Shown here: positions 1 through 8,043 of the stretch, one piece after another
How the letters are laid out: every line of letters begins with the position of its first letter
Numbering within the stretch: the first letter of the stretch is position 1
NCBI GenBank assembly: GCA_017479935.1
Contig: JAFVBO010000118.1
Coordinates: forward strand, 62,001-126,000
Reading direction: 5' to 3'
Length of the DNA: 64,000 bases
Source: Lachnospiraceae bacterium
GTDB lineage: Bacteria; Bacillota; Clostridia; Lachnospirales; Lachnospiraceae
Program-made: the position numbers and the translations under genes
Notes under the pieces: generated by a model
The model's database searches: none
The model's input: the letters and a program-made list of their open reading frames with translations, nothing else
What the model was told of the DNA's origin: nothing

Positions 1-277
1 TCAGCGCGTCGATGCTTTCTGCTGTCGCGCTCTTCCAGTCGCGGATCAGGCCCTTCGGGTAGACGAAAGCACCCATGGGGCTTCCGACTAAGGCCTTCGC
101 CTTTGCGAGATCCTCCAGCATGAGGTTCGAGTAACGCTCAATCTTCGGCTGGGTTCGTCCGATGGAACTCTCGGAACGAAGCCAGAAAGTGACATCCTTT
201 CCGGCATACGCGCACATCAGGCCAATCTGCGTGCCAAGTACGCCGCCGCCGGCAACTGTAATCTTCTGTGATTTCAT
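1..277 (-). CDS. 3-hydroxyacyl-CoA dehydrogenase, NAD-binding N-terminus (partial)
   Basis: The first 92 residues are visible; the gene runs off the left edge. The N-terminus is a Rossmann fold whose glycine-rich loop reads GGGVLGTQIG (residues 10-19), followed by a helix and the strand DVTFWLR. This is typical of the NAD-binding domain of 3-hydroxyacyl-CoA dehydrogenases, which oxidise 3-hydroxyacyl-CoA to 3-oxoacyl-CoA in butyrate or beta-oxidation metabolism. The start is the ATG at 277, with a GGAGGT ribosome binding site just upstream at 284-289. It is transcribed divergently from the DUF1349 gene. Other 6-phosphogluconate-dehydrogenase-like oxidoreductases share this fold, so the substrate is not fixed by what is visible. 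Confidence 0.7.
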   Translation of the reverse strand, partial: MKSQKITVAGGGVLGTQIGLMCAYAGKDVTFWLRSESSIGRTQPKIERYSNLMLEDLAKAKALVGSPMGAFVYPKGLIRDWKSATAESIDAL

Positions 278-392
278 GTTTTTACCTCCGTTTGTACATA
301 CTGTTGTAGGTGGGTGTAGATGAAACTTGGGTAAAAAGTTTACTTTGCATGGTATTATCTCTAAATATTTAGATCAATACCCCTTTCCCCGT

Positions 393-443
393 CTGCAAAG
401 AATATCAAAGAAGTTCTTTTTTGTAAAGGGACATTCTTTGCAG
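393..443. repeat. Inverted repeat in the divergent intergenic region
   Basis: An 11-bp perfect inverted repeat, CTGCAAAGAAT (393-403) and ATTCTTTGCAG (433-443), encloses a second A/T-rich inverted match (AAAGAA/TTCTTT). It lies in the 260-bp region between two divergent genes. It could be an operator or a hairpin in a leader. I see no convincing sigma-A promoter elsewhere in 278-538. Confidence 0.4.
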
Positions 444-538
444 AAAGTTGGAATACACAAAGAAATACTGCGACTGAGTTAAGAATATCAACAAAAATAG
501 ATATCAAGTCGTTAGAATATCATTGTAAGAGGAGATGT

Positions 539-1141
539 ATGATTATGGAATGGAAATGGACAAGGAAGCCTGCGAAGAGCTGCGTTTCCGATGAAAAAAT
601 TACGATCACGACTGAACCGCACACGGATCTGTGGCAGCGCACCTACTATCATTTTCGGAATGATAATGCGCCCGTTCTTCAGATGGAGACGGACGAGAAG
701 TTCTTCAGCTTTATTGTAAAGACGGACTTCTCCGGCGCGCATCATCGCTTTGACCAGTGCGGCATTGTCATGTACCTGGATTCGGAGAACTGGCTCAAGG
801 GCTCGATTGAATATGAGAACGAAGAGTTTCAGCATCTCGGATCGGTGGTGACCAACCACGGGTATTCGGACTGGGCGACGACGGCGATCCCCGCGGATGT
901 CAAATCCATGTGGTATCGCTTCAGCCGCAGGGAGGACGATTATTGTGTGGAGTGTTCGGCGGATGGCGTCCATTTCAGCCAGATGCGCGTAGCCCACATG
1001 TGGGAAGGCGCAAAAACGATCCGGTTTGGCATCTACGCCTGCAGCCCGGAAGATTCCAGCTTCACCGCGGAGTTTACGGGAATGAAGATAACCGAGTGTG
1101 CGTGGAAGGCGCACGATGGGCAAAAACCTGATGAAGAGTAA
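539..1141 (+). CDS. DUF1349 domain-containing protein
   Basis: This 200-aa cytosolic protein has no signal peptide or membrane segment. The whole length matches the DUF1349 beta-sandwich (concanavalin-like) family; the signature strand pair is around FDQCGIVMYLDSENWLKGSI (residues 71-90), and the C-terminal strand region is FGIYACSPEDSSFTAEF. The start ATG at 539 follows AGAGGAG at 528-534. DUF1349 proteins are usually annotated by resemblance to a yeast enolase-regulation protein, but their biochemical role is unsettled; the fold suggests carbohydrate binding. The 3' end overlaps the next gene, a putative D,D-carboxypeptidase, so the two are probably co-translated. Confidence 0.8.
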   Translation: MIMEWKWTRKPAKSCVSDEKITITTEPHTDLWQRTYYHFRNDNAPVLQMETDEKFFSFIVKTDFSGAHHRFDQCGIVMYLDSENWLKGSIEYENEEFQHLGSVVTNHGYSDWATTAIPADVKSMWYRFSRREDDYCVECSADGVHFSQMRVAHMWEGAKTIRFGIYACSPEDSSFTAEFTGMKITECAWKAHDGQKPDEE

Positions 1142-1943
1142 CGAGACGGAAGAGCAGAAAACTTGGGATTCTGATGAGTCCAAGGTGGAAGGACGAAAGC
1201 TCTCACACATCAATGAAGCCAAGGCGCAGGATCCGGTTCGCGTTTTCTTTCGCTGGATGAAAGAAGATCGAAAGTTTCGCTTTAAGGTGCTGATCACAGC
1301 CGCGCTGATCGGTCTGATTGCGCTGCCGACACTTTCTGGCGTTGTCAGATCCGTCCTGATTGGTGCCTGGAACCTGCCTGCGCAGACGGAGGATCCATCT
1401 GCTGAAAACGGCTGGGATCCTGCGTATTACAAAAAACTTGCCGACTCGATCCCGGAGGGCATGGCGAGTGAAATCCCCATCTCGCTTCGGATGTGGTGGC
1501 TGTTTCCGGACGGCGTGCCTGAGGATGAAGCAGGCATGCGCCGGATGATGATAACGGTCACGGTGCCGCTCTACCAGGAAGATGGCTCGACAAAGGACGC
1601 GGAGATTACCTGTCATCCAAGGCTGGCGACGGAAATTGCCGTCATCTTCGAGGAGATGAAGGAGGCAAAGTTTCCGATCTCTCAGGTGGGGTGCTATGGA
1701 TATCGGCGCATGAACAACGGCACCGGAACGCACGCACTTTCCCACCATAGCTATGGGGTCTGTATTGACCTGAACTGGGATGTGAACCCGCACATTTCCT
1801 GGGGAACGACACCGGATGAGACAAGCCCGTATTACATCAGCCAGGAAGTTGTAGACATCTGGAAGAAGCATGGCTTCTATTGGGGTGGCGACTGGGGCGA
1901 GCCATATACGGACTGGATGCACTTCACCTACACAGACCACTAA
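1116..1943 (+). CDS. VanY-like M15 family D-alanyl-D-alanine carboxypeptidase
   Basis: A predicted membrane-anchored zinc peptidase. From the ATG at 1116 (about 275 aa), a hydrophobic segment around residues 56-77 follows a charged cytosolic tail, and the catalytic domain occupies the C-terminal half. Zinc ligands are visible in SHHSYGVCID (about H211 and D218) and DWMHF (H269), with the conserved GGDW just before the last histidine. Family members trim the terminal D-Ala of peptidoglycan stem peptides outside the membrane. A GTG at 1098 and an ATG at 1131 are alternative starts; GGAAGGC at 1104-1110 favours 1116. The gene overlaps the DUF1349 gene by 26 bp. The 180 bp after it hold no gene. 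Confidence 0.8.
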   Translation: MGKNLMKSNETEEQKTWDSDESKVEGRKLSHINEAKAQDPVRVFFRWMKEDRKFRFKVLITAALIGLIALPTLSGVVRSVLIGAWNLPAQTEDPSAENGWDPAYYKKLADSIPEGMASEIPISLRMWWLFPDGVPEDEAGMRRMMITVTVPLYQEDGSTKDAEITCHPRLATEIAVIFEEMKEAKFPISQVGCYGYRRMNNGTGTHALSHHSYGVCIDLNWDVNPHISWGTTPDETSPYYISQEVVDIWKKHGFYWGGDWGEPYTDWMHFTYTDH

Positions 1944-2125
1944 GCAAATGACCTGCTATGTCATTGTGATTCAATACGTAAATAAGCCTGCCAAGATGTT
2001 TGTCAGGCGTAGGCATTAGCTTGTTTGTGGGTCTTGCCTGCGTTTTCCAGACCTTCAATGGTGCAGCACGGCGACCTGAGACATAGCCAAGTCCATGAAC
2101 ACGTGCTATATTTGCGCAATAGCTT

Positions 2126-2482
2126 GTCAAAAAGTGGCTGAGGCAGCAATAGAGCCAGTTGCTGTCATGCATGAGGAGGCCCTAGGCGTCGGCGGAGAAT
2201 TTCCAGGCAGATGGTGGGAGCAAGGGGAAAGTACCACTTATGGCAGCGAAGCCCTGCACTTCCGCGAAATCGTGGTATTTCAGCTACCGCGATTTCAGGG
2301 GCACTAAGAGGAACACCGTCATCAGACGGGGTTCCGAAATGTGCCCCGGCGGATGTGCAGGGCTTCGCTGTCGTTAGTGGTACTACCCGAAGATCCCATA
2401 TCTGCCGGAAATCTTCCCGACGTTTAAGGCCTCCTTACGCATGACCACAACAACTTGATCGCTGCCTCGGCCACTTTTTGAC
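2126..2482. repeat. Multibranched structured repeat, copy A
   Basis: Nearly the whole 357-bp segment folds onto itself. The outer stem pairs 2126-2138 with 2470-2482 and 2140-2147 with 2461-2468. The middle stem pairs GGAGGCC (2175-2181) with 2428-2434 and 2199-2212 with 2399-2411. An inner stem pairs 2231-2259 with 2355-2383. The head carries two hairpins: 2266-2277 with 2285-2296, and 2298-2304 with 2341-2347 enclosing 2310-2335. The core recurs at 61899-62162 with paired substitutions. It fills the gap between the carboxypeptidase gene and the next promoter. It could encode a structured RNA or be a non-autonomous mobile element. No protein reading is credible. Confidence 0.8.
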
Positions 2483-2550
2483 GGGGTACCTGACCGGGAA
2501 GATAACAATGACATAGCAGATCACAGGCAAGAAGAAATAGATTTTCGGTA

Positions 2551-2579
2551 TTGTTTGGGGCGGGCAGATGGGTTATACT
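2551..2579 (+). promoter_or_regulatory. Sigma-A promoter for the 2TM protein gene
   Basis: TTGTTT at 2551-2556 and TATACT at 2574-2579 are separated by exactly 17 bp, 52 bp before the start codon at 2631. Confidence 0.65.
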
Positions 2580-2630
2580 ACAAGAAAAGTTACTTGTACA
2601 TTTGTGACAGAAGAATGAGGAGGAGAAAGT

Positions 2631-3590
2631 ATGATAGGAAAGTTGAAGGCATTTTTCCGGTTTCAGGGCATCCATTGGGACAAGAGAACCGCAGAGAGCG
2701 AAAGCTGTAAAGAGTACAATTCGACGCATCGCCTGTTCACCGTGTGGTTTCTGGGCGTGCTGCCGATTCTGCTGCCGCAGATTAATAAGCTGCAGAATTT
2801 TGTACAGCAGCAGGTAGCCAATCTGGACGCGTGGCTTTTGCAGTTTCCGGCGGGAACATTTCTGGTGGAGAAGGGCGTGACGGCATGGCTGGGCAATTAT
2901 CTGCTTCAGCTTGTATCGATCGGCGTGCTGTTTGGTGTGCTGTACAAGCTGTTCCAGGGCTGGCACAGATGCCAGTGGATCCGGGAGAATCCCCGGTATA
3001 TGCTGAAGGGCAACTGGCTGATGATTCACAAAAAGGTGGATGGCGAGGTCCGCTTAGGATGCGCCAACTTTGATCAGAACTACTACGATTACGATGTGAC
3101 GGCCAGCAACATCTGGTCCTGCGATGCCGACGGGGATCTGGTGGAGCGTCCCACGGACTGGAGATACTATACCTCCAAAATGATCAAGTCCGCGGAGAAT
3201 GACAATCACATCGATACGATGGATCTGGTTGCCTTCTATGGCGCGCACAAACGCGAGAGACAGGGGCTCAATCTGGGTACGCATCAGCTCTTTATCCAGT
3301 CGTATGACGAGCAGACTGGCTGGCCCACGTATATGTGGGGATATTTCTCGGATTCCAAGGAAATTGAGGAAGGGGATCTGCAGAGGAATATGACTCCGGG
3401 CGGCGTGAACCTGGTCAACATGTCGAACCGCTATGGACACCTGTACATGTACCGGATCGATGACAAGCTGGCCAAGAAGAGAGAGCTCAAGGAATTTCTG
3501 GAAAACGCTGCTGCCAAGACCGATCATTTCGCAAACCTGGGCATGATGCAGACGCTTTTGACAGCAGAGATGACAGCCGAAAAGAGATAA
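2631..3590 (+). CDS. Two-TM membrane protein with soluble beta-rich domain
   Basis: This 319-aa protein has two predicted membrane helices, at about residues 34-50 and 88-108, then a soluble domain (about 124-272) rich in alternating beta-type sequence starting LKGNWLMIHKK. It ends in a charged helix. I do not recognise a named family with certainty. The order 2TM then beta-barrel-like domain, opening with G-x-W, resembles the SMODS-associated 2TM/beta-strand-rich effectors (Cap15 type) of CBASS defence. No cyclase lies nearby, so that link is inference. It has its own promoter at 2551. The start ATG at 2631 follows GAGGAG. Confidence 0.6.
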   Translation: MIGKLKAFFRFQGIHWDKRTAESESCKEYNSTHRLFTVWFLGVLPILLPQINKLQNFVQQQVANLDAWLLQFPAGTFLVEKGVTAWLGNYLLQLVSIGVLFGVLYKLFQGWHRCQWIRENPRYMLKGNWLMIHKKVDGEVRLGCANFDQNYYDYDVTASNIWSCDADGDLVERPTDWRYYTSKMIKSAENDNHIDTMDLVAFYGAHKRERQGLNLGTHQLFIQSYDEQTGWPTYMWGYFSDSKEIEEGDLQRNMTPGGVNLVNMSNRYGHLYMYRIDDKLAKKRELKEFLENAAAKTDHFANLGMMQTLLTAEMTAEKR

Positions 3591-3654
3591 TGCATGCAGC
3601 GAAACTGTGCAGTATTGTTGCATACACATTAATGTACGGGATGGCATGTGAAAT

Positions 3655-4491
3655 ATGATTCGTTTTAGTAAAAAGGGGATCAGAAGCCGCACGGTTTCTA
3701 TTTCGGTCGCTGGCAGGAAAGTAAAACTCCTGATTCTGACACCGCCCGAAGCGCCGCAGGGAGCGCCGGGGGTGCTTTGGATTCATGGCGGCGGATATAT
3801 GACCGGCATGAAAGAGATGGCCTTTATGGGCCGGGCGGCGGACCTGGTGAGAAACCACGGCGCGGTTGTCATTTCCGTTGGGTATCATCTGTCGTTTCGT
3901 TATCCGTATCCGACTGCGCTGAATGAGTGCTATGAAGCGCTTCGGTACATGAAGGCGCATGCCGCGGAGTTGGGGATCAACCCGAATCAACTGATGGTCG
4001 GCGGAGAGAGCGCCGGCGGCGGGCTGACAGCGGCCGTGTGCATGTTGGCACGGGATAAGAAAGAGGTGAATGTGGCCTTTCAGATGCCGCTTTACCCCAT
4101 GATCGACAATTTCGACACGGAATCGTCGCGGAACAATCATGCGAAAATCTGGAATACCCGGCGAAACCATCAGGCCTGGTACATGTATCTGCGGAAGGAT
4201 GCGAAAAAGGAAGTGTCGCCGTACGCGGCCCCGGCCAGACAGACGGATTATCGAAACCTTCAGCCTTGCTATACCTTTGTGTGCACGGCTGAGCCGTTTT
4301 TGGATGAAACGCTTGCCTATGTCGAAAATCTGAAGAAAGCGGGCGTGGAGGCACAGGCGGATGTATATGAGGGAATGTATCATGCGTTTGACATGATGGA
4401 GCCGGATCATCCGACAAGCCAGGAGGCGATCCGGAAGTTCAACGAATCGTTTGCCTACGCAAAAGGGCATTTCTTTTCTGAAAATGAGTGA
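3655..4491 (+). CDS. HSL-type alpha/beta hydrolase (esterase)
   Basis: A 278-aa hormone-sensitive-lipase-like carboxylesterase. The oxyanion motif HGGG is at residues 44-47, the nucleophile elbow GESAG at 117-121 (Ser119), the likely acid is Asp217 in LDET, and the base is His243 in YHAFD. There is no signal peptide, so it acts in the cytosol on short-chain esters, with the natural substrate unknown. The stop codon lies inside the next gene, which begins at 4484. The short 3591-3654 gap shows no terminator, so it may be co-transcribed with the 2TM gene upstream. Confidence 0.85.
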   Translation: MIRFSKKGIRSRTVSISVAGRKVKLLILTPPEAPQGAPGVLWIHGGGYMTGMKEMAFMGRAADLVRNHGAVVISVGYHLSFRYPYPTALNECYEALRYMKAHAAELGINPNQLMVGGESAGGGLTAAVCMLARDKKEVNVAFQMPLYPMIDNFDTESSRNNHAKIWNTRRNHQAWYMYLRKDAKKEVSPYAAPARQTDYRNLQPCYTFVCTAEPFLDETLAYVENLKKAGVEAQADVYEGMYHAFDMMEPDHPTSQEAIRKFNESFAYAKGHFFSENE

Positions 4492-5071
4492 TACACAATA
4501 CGATAAACTTCTGAAAATTCATACCACCGGGCGGGACGACAGTCATTCCGACACGTTCCGCTACCCGTATGAGCCTACGCCCTATGAGGTGCTGGAGAGA
4601 CTTGCGCGAAGTGGTTATCTGACCAAGAAAAATAAACTGCTGGATTACGGCTGCGGGAAAGGCCGGGTGGATTTCTACCTGGCCTTTCAGGTTAAGTGCC
4701 GGTGCATCGGCGTGGAATATGAGGAACGGATCTACGACCGTGCCATGCAGAACAAGGAAAGCGGCATCTCCGGCGGCAGGGTGGAGCTGGTTCGGACTGC
4801 GGCCGAGGATTTTGATGTTCCCTCGGACGTGGACCGGCTCTATTTTTTTAATCCTTTTTCCGTGGAAATCCTGAAAAAGGTGATGAGCCGCGTGCTGGTA
4901 TCTTGGTATGAAAACCCCAGGGAGCTGCTGCTGTTCTTTTATTATCCTTCAGACGAATATGTCCCGTACCTTTTGACAAGAGAAGAATTGATGTTCGCAG
5001 ACGAAATCAGCTGCGAGGATTTGTTCCCAGGGGACAGCCGGGAGCGGATTTTGGTGTTTGAAATGGGATGA
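4484..5071 (+). CDS. Class I SAM-dependent methyltransferase
   Basis: A 195-aa predicted methyltransferase. Motif I is DYGCGKG (residues 54-60), the acidic residue after strand 2 is in GVEYE (76-80), and FFNPF (121-125) occupies the motif IV position. It resembles small class I methyltransferases whose substrate is not predictable from sequence. The ATG at 4484 overlaps the upstream hydrolase by 8 bp, so translation is likely coupled. A TTG at 4451 would add 11 residues but has no better ribosome binding site. Confidence 0.75.
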   Translation: MSDTQYDKLLKIHTTGRDDSHSDTFRYPYEPTPYEVLERLARSGYLTKKNKLLDYGCGKGRVDFYLAFQVKCRCIGVEYEERIYDRAMQNKESGISGGRVELVRTAAEDFDVPSDVDRLYFFNPFSVEILKKVMSRVLVSWYENPRELLLFFYYPSDEYVPYLLTREELMFADEISCEDLFPGDSRERILVFEMG

Positions 5072-5091
5072 ATTCCCCGTCTGGGTATGGC

Positions 5092-5166
5092 GAGGATGGC
5101 AAATAAGAAAGAGAACGGCCTGGGAGTGATGAGGATGGCAAATAAGAAAGAAAAACTGCCTGGGAG
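5092..5166 (+). repeat. Tandem 35-36 bp duplication before the ATPase start
   Basis: Two copies, at 5092-5126 and 5131-5166, differ at only a few positions. Each starts GAGGATGGCAAATAAGAAAG and ends CCTGGGAG. The second copy supplies the GGGAGGA ribosome binding site of the gene at 5175. A degenerate third copy (CATGGCAGAGAGAAGTGAAC) overlaps the start codon itself. Confidence 0.75.
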
Positions 5167-5174
5167 GAGTGCGC

Positions 5175-5909
5175 ATGGCAGAGAGAAGTGAACTACTGCT
5201 TTTTCTTCGGGGCTTAACCATTGACTGGGATAAGATTGCCCGAGATAGCTATTTAAGAGAGATTGAGGCCATTGCGGGAATGAAGACGCTCGAGTTTCAT
5301 AAGCCGGTCACGTTTTTTGTCGGTGAAAACGGAAGCGGAAAATCCACCCTCTTAGAAGCGATTGCGGTAGCCTATGGTTTTAACCCGGAGGGGGGAACCA
5401 GAAACTACCGCTTTTCGACGTATGATTCCCATTCCGGGCTGTGGGAGGCTATTCGCTTAAGCAAGGGGCTTTACAAACCGGGGTGGGGATATTTTCTTCG
5501 CGCCGAGAGCTTTTACAACGTGGCGACGGCGGAAGAGGAGTACAGCCGGGGGCCGGGCGGAAGACCGCAGCATTTCCATGAAAGGTCTCATGGGGAGAGC
5601 TTCCTTCAGATGGCGCAGAGCAATTTCAAGGACAACGGCATTTATCTTTTGGACGAGCCGGAGGCTGCGCTTTCGCCTCAACGGCAGCTTTCCCTGATGC
5701 TGGAGATCGCCCGGTGCGCCGGGGCTGCATCGCAGTTTATTATTGTGACGCACTCGCCGATCCTCCTCGCGCTTCCGGATGCGGAAATCCTGTCCTTTGA
5801 CGGAGGACCGGTGCATGCCTGCAGCTATGAGGACACGGAGAGCTATCAGATCACGGAGATGTTCATCAACAACCGGGAGCAGATCCTGCGGCACTTATTT
5901 GACGAATAA
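5175..5909 (+). CDS. AAA family ATPase (ABC-type, RecF/Rad50-like head)
   Basis: A 244-aa single-domain ATPase. Walker A is GENGSGKS (residues 50-57), the signature-like SHGES is at 138-142, Walker B is LLDEPE (158-163), and the switch histidine is His193 in VTHSP. This is the SMC/ABC-type predicted ATP-binding protein family found alone in many Firmicutes; no nuclease or coiled-coil domain is present. Its target is unknown. The start ATG at 5175 follows GGGAGGA with 6-bp spacing. It may belong to a run with the methyltransferase upstream. A bidirectional terminator follows. Confidence 0.8.
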   Translation: MAERSELLLFLRGLTIDWDKIARDSYLREIEAIAGMKTLEFHKPVTFFVGENGSGKSTLLEAIAVAYGFNPEGGTRNYRFSTYDSHSGLWEAIRLSKGLYKPGWGYFLRAESFYNVATAEEEYSRGPGGRPQHFHERSHGESFLQMAQSNFKDNGIYLLDEPEAALSPQRQLSLMLEIARCAGAASQFIIVTHSPILLALPDAEILSFDGGPVHACSYEDTESYQITEMFINNREQILRHLFDE

Positions 5910-5913
5910 AGAA

Positions 5914-5945
5914 ACCGGATGTCATGTAAAATGGCATCCGGCTTT
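5914..5945. terminator. Bidirectional intrinsic terminator
   Basis: ACCGGATG...CATCCGGC pairs around an A/T loop and is followed by CTTTTTGG. It sits between the convergent ATPase and SpoIIE-phosphatase genes. Confidence 0.8.
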
Positions 5946-5951
5946 TTGGTT

Positions 5952-7580
5952 TTACTGGACTCCTTTGTATTCCAGGCACAGCATCGTCAGGTCATCAAAC
6001 TGCTCCGCGTCCTGCACGAACGCGTCAACAGATGCGCGAACATTTTGCAGAAGCTGCCTTGGAGAGGCTTCTGGGTGACTGTTTAAAGCAGCGAGCATCC
6101 GCTCCGTTCCAAACATTTCATTGTGGGCGTCGGTTGCCTCCGGAACGCCATCTGTGTAGATGAACAACTTGGAGCCGGGGGTGAGCTGGAGCTCATAATC
6201 CTTATAGCGAACCATGTCCATGCCGCCTATCACGAAGCCGTGTTTATCTTTCACAAGTTCGAACGGACCGTCGGCAGTCTTAAGCACAGGGTACTCGTGG
6301 CCGGCGCTGACAGCGGTCAGCTTGCCGGTGGAGATTTCCAGAATTCCCAGCCAGACGGTTACAAACATCTCCGCTGTGTTGTGCGCGCACAGTTCGTGGT
6401 TGACGAAGGTCAGAATTTCGGACGGGGAACCGCCCATGCGGGCCCGCTCGGTGATCAGAATGTTCGAAACCATCATGAACAGCGCAGCCGGAATGCCCTT
6501 TCCGGACACATCCCCGATGACCAGGGCGAGATGGTCATCATCCAGCAGGAGGAAATTGTAGAAATCGCCGCCCACTTGTCTGGCCGCGTCCATGGAGGCG
6601 TAGAGATCAAACTCGGAGCGCTCCGGGAAGGGCGGGAAGATGGTGGGAATGGAGTTTTCCTGAATTCTGCTGGCCAGGGAAAGCTCGGCCCCGATGCGTT
6701 CCTTTTCTGCCGTGATGGTGGTCAGATTTTCCATGTAGCGGATCATGTCCGTCTCCATGGTGTCGATGGATTTGGCCAGATTCAGGAGTTCCTGATAGCG
6801 GCTGATCACGCCGAGCTCCTCGCCTTTGGTGTTTTCCCGGGCAAAACGGGTGGCTTCTTCCGAGACTCTCTGAAGCGGAACAACAAACTGCTTCCGGATC
6901 AGGAAGGCTGCGGACAGGGAGGCGACGAGGGCCAGGAGTGCCGTCGTACAGGCGATGATGATTAGGTACGGCCGTGTCGTATCGCGGATTTCCCGCACGG
7001 GGCGCTGCACGCACAGGATGGCGGCTACACTGCCGTCCGATTTTTTTACGGGAGCCAGCGTGGTGATGTGCGGATGCTGCCCATCCGTCGTATGAATGCG
7101 GTAGACGGTTTCGTAGGGAGCCTCCTGCTCGTAGATGGCGCGATACTTCTGACGGTATTCGTCATTGGTTGTGTTCCGTTGATACCCCAGTTCCCATTCC
7201 GTATAGGCTGTGTTGTCCACGTTATTGTTTACCGGGTTAAGAACGGATACAAAGCGGCCGTAATCACTTCTATCTACCAGAATGACATAGATCAGGGAAA
7301 CGTTGATTTTATGGCAGTAGATGTCCAGAGCGCGTTTCGTCTCGAAATATTCTTCTTTTCTCTCTCCAGCAAGGTAATCCTCCAGATGGTCCCCGTTTAC
7401 GACTGCTGCGGCGGTGTCCGCTATATGATAGGTGGTAACGGCGTATTCGTGCCGGATGGCGTTATCGAAGCTGATATAGCCAACGGTGCTGACGATCAGG
7501 CCAAAAATGACTAGAAGCAGAATGACGGATCCGATAATGTGAACGGCCAGGTTAGAGCGCAGCTTCTGTATGATGTCCAT
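5952..7580 (-). CDS. Membrane sensor SpoIIE/RsbU-type PP2C phosphatase
   Basis: A 542-aa protein with a helix at about 12-34, an extracytoplasmic sensor domain (35-203), a second helix (204-228), a HAMP segment with coiled coil (229-300) and a PP2C/SpoIIE domain to the end. Metal-binding motifs are GGDFYNF (337-343) and DVSGKG (357-362), with YTDGVPEA and DDLTML near the C-terminus. Family members dephosphorylate STAS-domain anti-anti-sigma factors in response to signals outside the cell. No partner is adjacent; the only STAS gene seen is at 28671, so cross-talk is possible but unproven. The ATG at 7580 has a GGAGGA ribosome binding site. Confidence 0.9.
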   Translation of the reverse strand: MDIIQKLRSNLAVHIIGSVILLLVIFGLIVSTVGYISFDNAIRHEYAVTTYHIADTAAAVVNGDHLEDYLAGERKEEYFETKRALDIYCHKINVSLIYVILVDRSDYGRFVSVLNPVNNNVDNTAYTEWELGYQRNTTNDEYRQKYRAIYEQEAPYETVYRIHTTDGQHPHITTLAPVKKSDGSVAAILCVQRPVREIRDTTRPYLIIIACTTALLALVASLSAAFLIRKQFVVPLQRVSEEATRFARENTKGEELGVISRYQELLNLAKSIDTMETDMIRYMENLTTITAEKERIGAELSLASRIQENSIPTIFPPFPERSEFDLYASMDAARQVGGDFYNFLLLDDDHLALVIGDVSGKGIPAALFMMVSNILITERARMGGSPSEILTFVNHELCAHNTAEMFVTVWLGILEISTGKLTAVSAGHEYPVLKTADGPFELVKDKHGFVIGGMDMVRYKDYELQLTPGSKLFIYTDGVPEATDAHNEMFGTERMLAALNSHPEASPRQLLQNVRASVDAFVQDAEQFDDLTMLCLEYKGVQ

Positions 7581-7691
7581 GTGGTAGTCCTCCTTGCAGG
7601 TGGGTAGTTACCAGGGTAGTATACACCAAAATCGGAAAGAAGTATATCCCTTCGTGATGTGATACAGCTCTGCAAGAAGCGCAGAATCGTG

Positions 7692-7720
7692 TTGCAGGAA
7701 TGAGACTTTTCTACTATAAT
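7692..7720 (+). promoter_or_regulatory. Sigma-A promoter for the 65-aa protein/nuclease pair
   Basis: TTGCAG at 7692-7697 and TATAAT at 7715-7720 with 17-bp spacing. The leader of about 120 bp to the start at 7846 contains a GC-rich stretch around 7766-7803 that may fold. Apart from promoter elements I see nothing else in 7581-7845. Confidence 0.75.
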
Positions 7721-7845
7721 AGCTCCGTCATCATACGCTGTAAGAATTCACGTGTTGTGAAAGCAAGCGCGTCGCTTTGCGCTTTGCTCACTCGCGCCGC
7801 GTTTATAAAGAATCCGGCATAAGCCGACAAAAAAGAGGAGAAAAA

Positions 7846-8043
7846 ATGAACGCAATCGATAAGCTGCTTGTCATGATTAATGTACTGGAAGACGCAAAGA
7901 ACAGCCTGTCTGCTATGGCAGAAGAGGGAAAGGAAGAATTCGCAGGAAAGAACGTACAGGAGCTTTTAAAGAACGTAAGCGCCGAGCTGGAGACGGCAGT
8001 CGGCGGCCTGGATGAGGCGGTTTCGCTTCTGGATGTGGAATAA
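7846..8043 (+). CDS. Small acidic helical protein, 65 aa
   Basis: From ATG 7846 (AGAGGAG ribosome binding site at 7834-7840) the product is 65 aa, acidic and almost entirely helical in appearance, with hydrophobic residues at heptad-like spacing. No domain is recognised. The stop codon directly abuts the ATG of the nuclease-like gene at 8044, so the two are an operon with coupled translation. A partner or inhibitor role for the nuclease is inference from this arrangement. The frame stays open upstream to 7777, but the ribosome binding site supports 7846. Confidence 0.7.
   Translation: MNAIDKLLVMINVLEDAKNSLSAMAEEGKEEFAGKNVQELLKNVSAELETAVGGLDEAVSLLDVE

Noticed and set aside
2126-2482. Group I or II intron
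   Set aside because: No domain V-like hairpin or conserved intron core was found, and there is no reverse transcriptase or homing endonuclease.
3487-4470. 327-aa minus-strand open frame
   Set aside because: Antisense to the clear esterase gene with its complete catalytic triad; the frame has no recognisable domain.
3655-5909. Esterase-methyltransferase-ATPase run as a defence island
   Set aside because: None of the three carries a defence-specific domain and the ATPase has no nuclease partner; only weak neighbourhood evidence exists.
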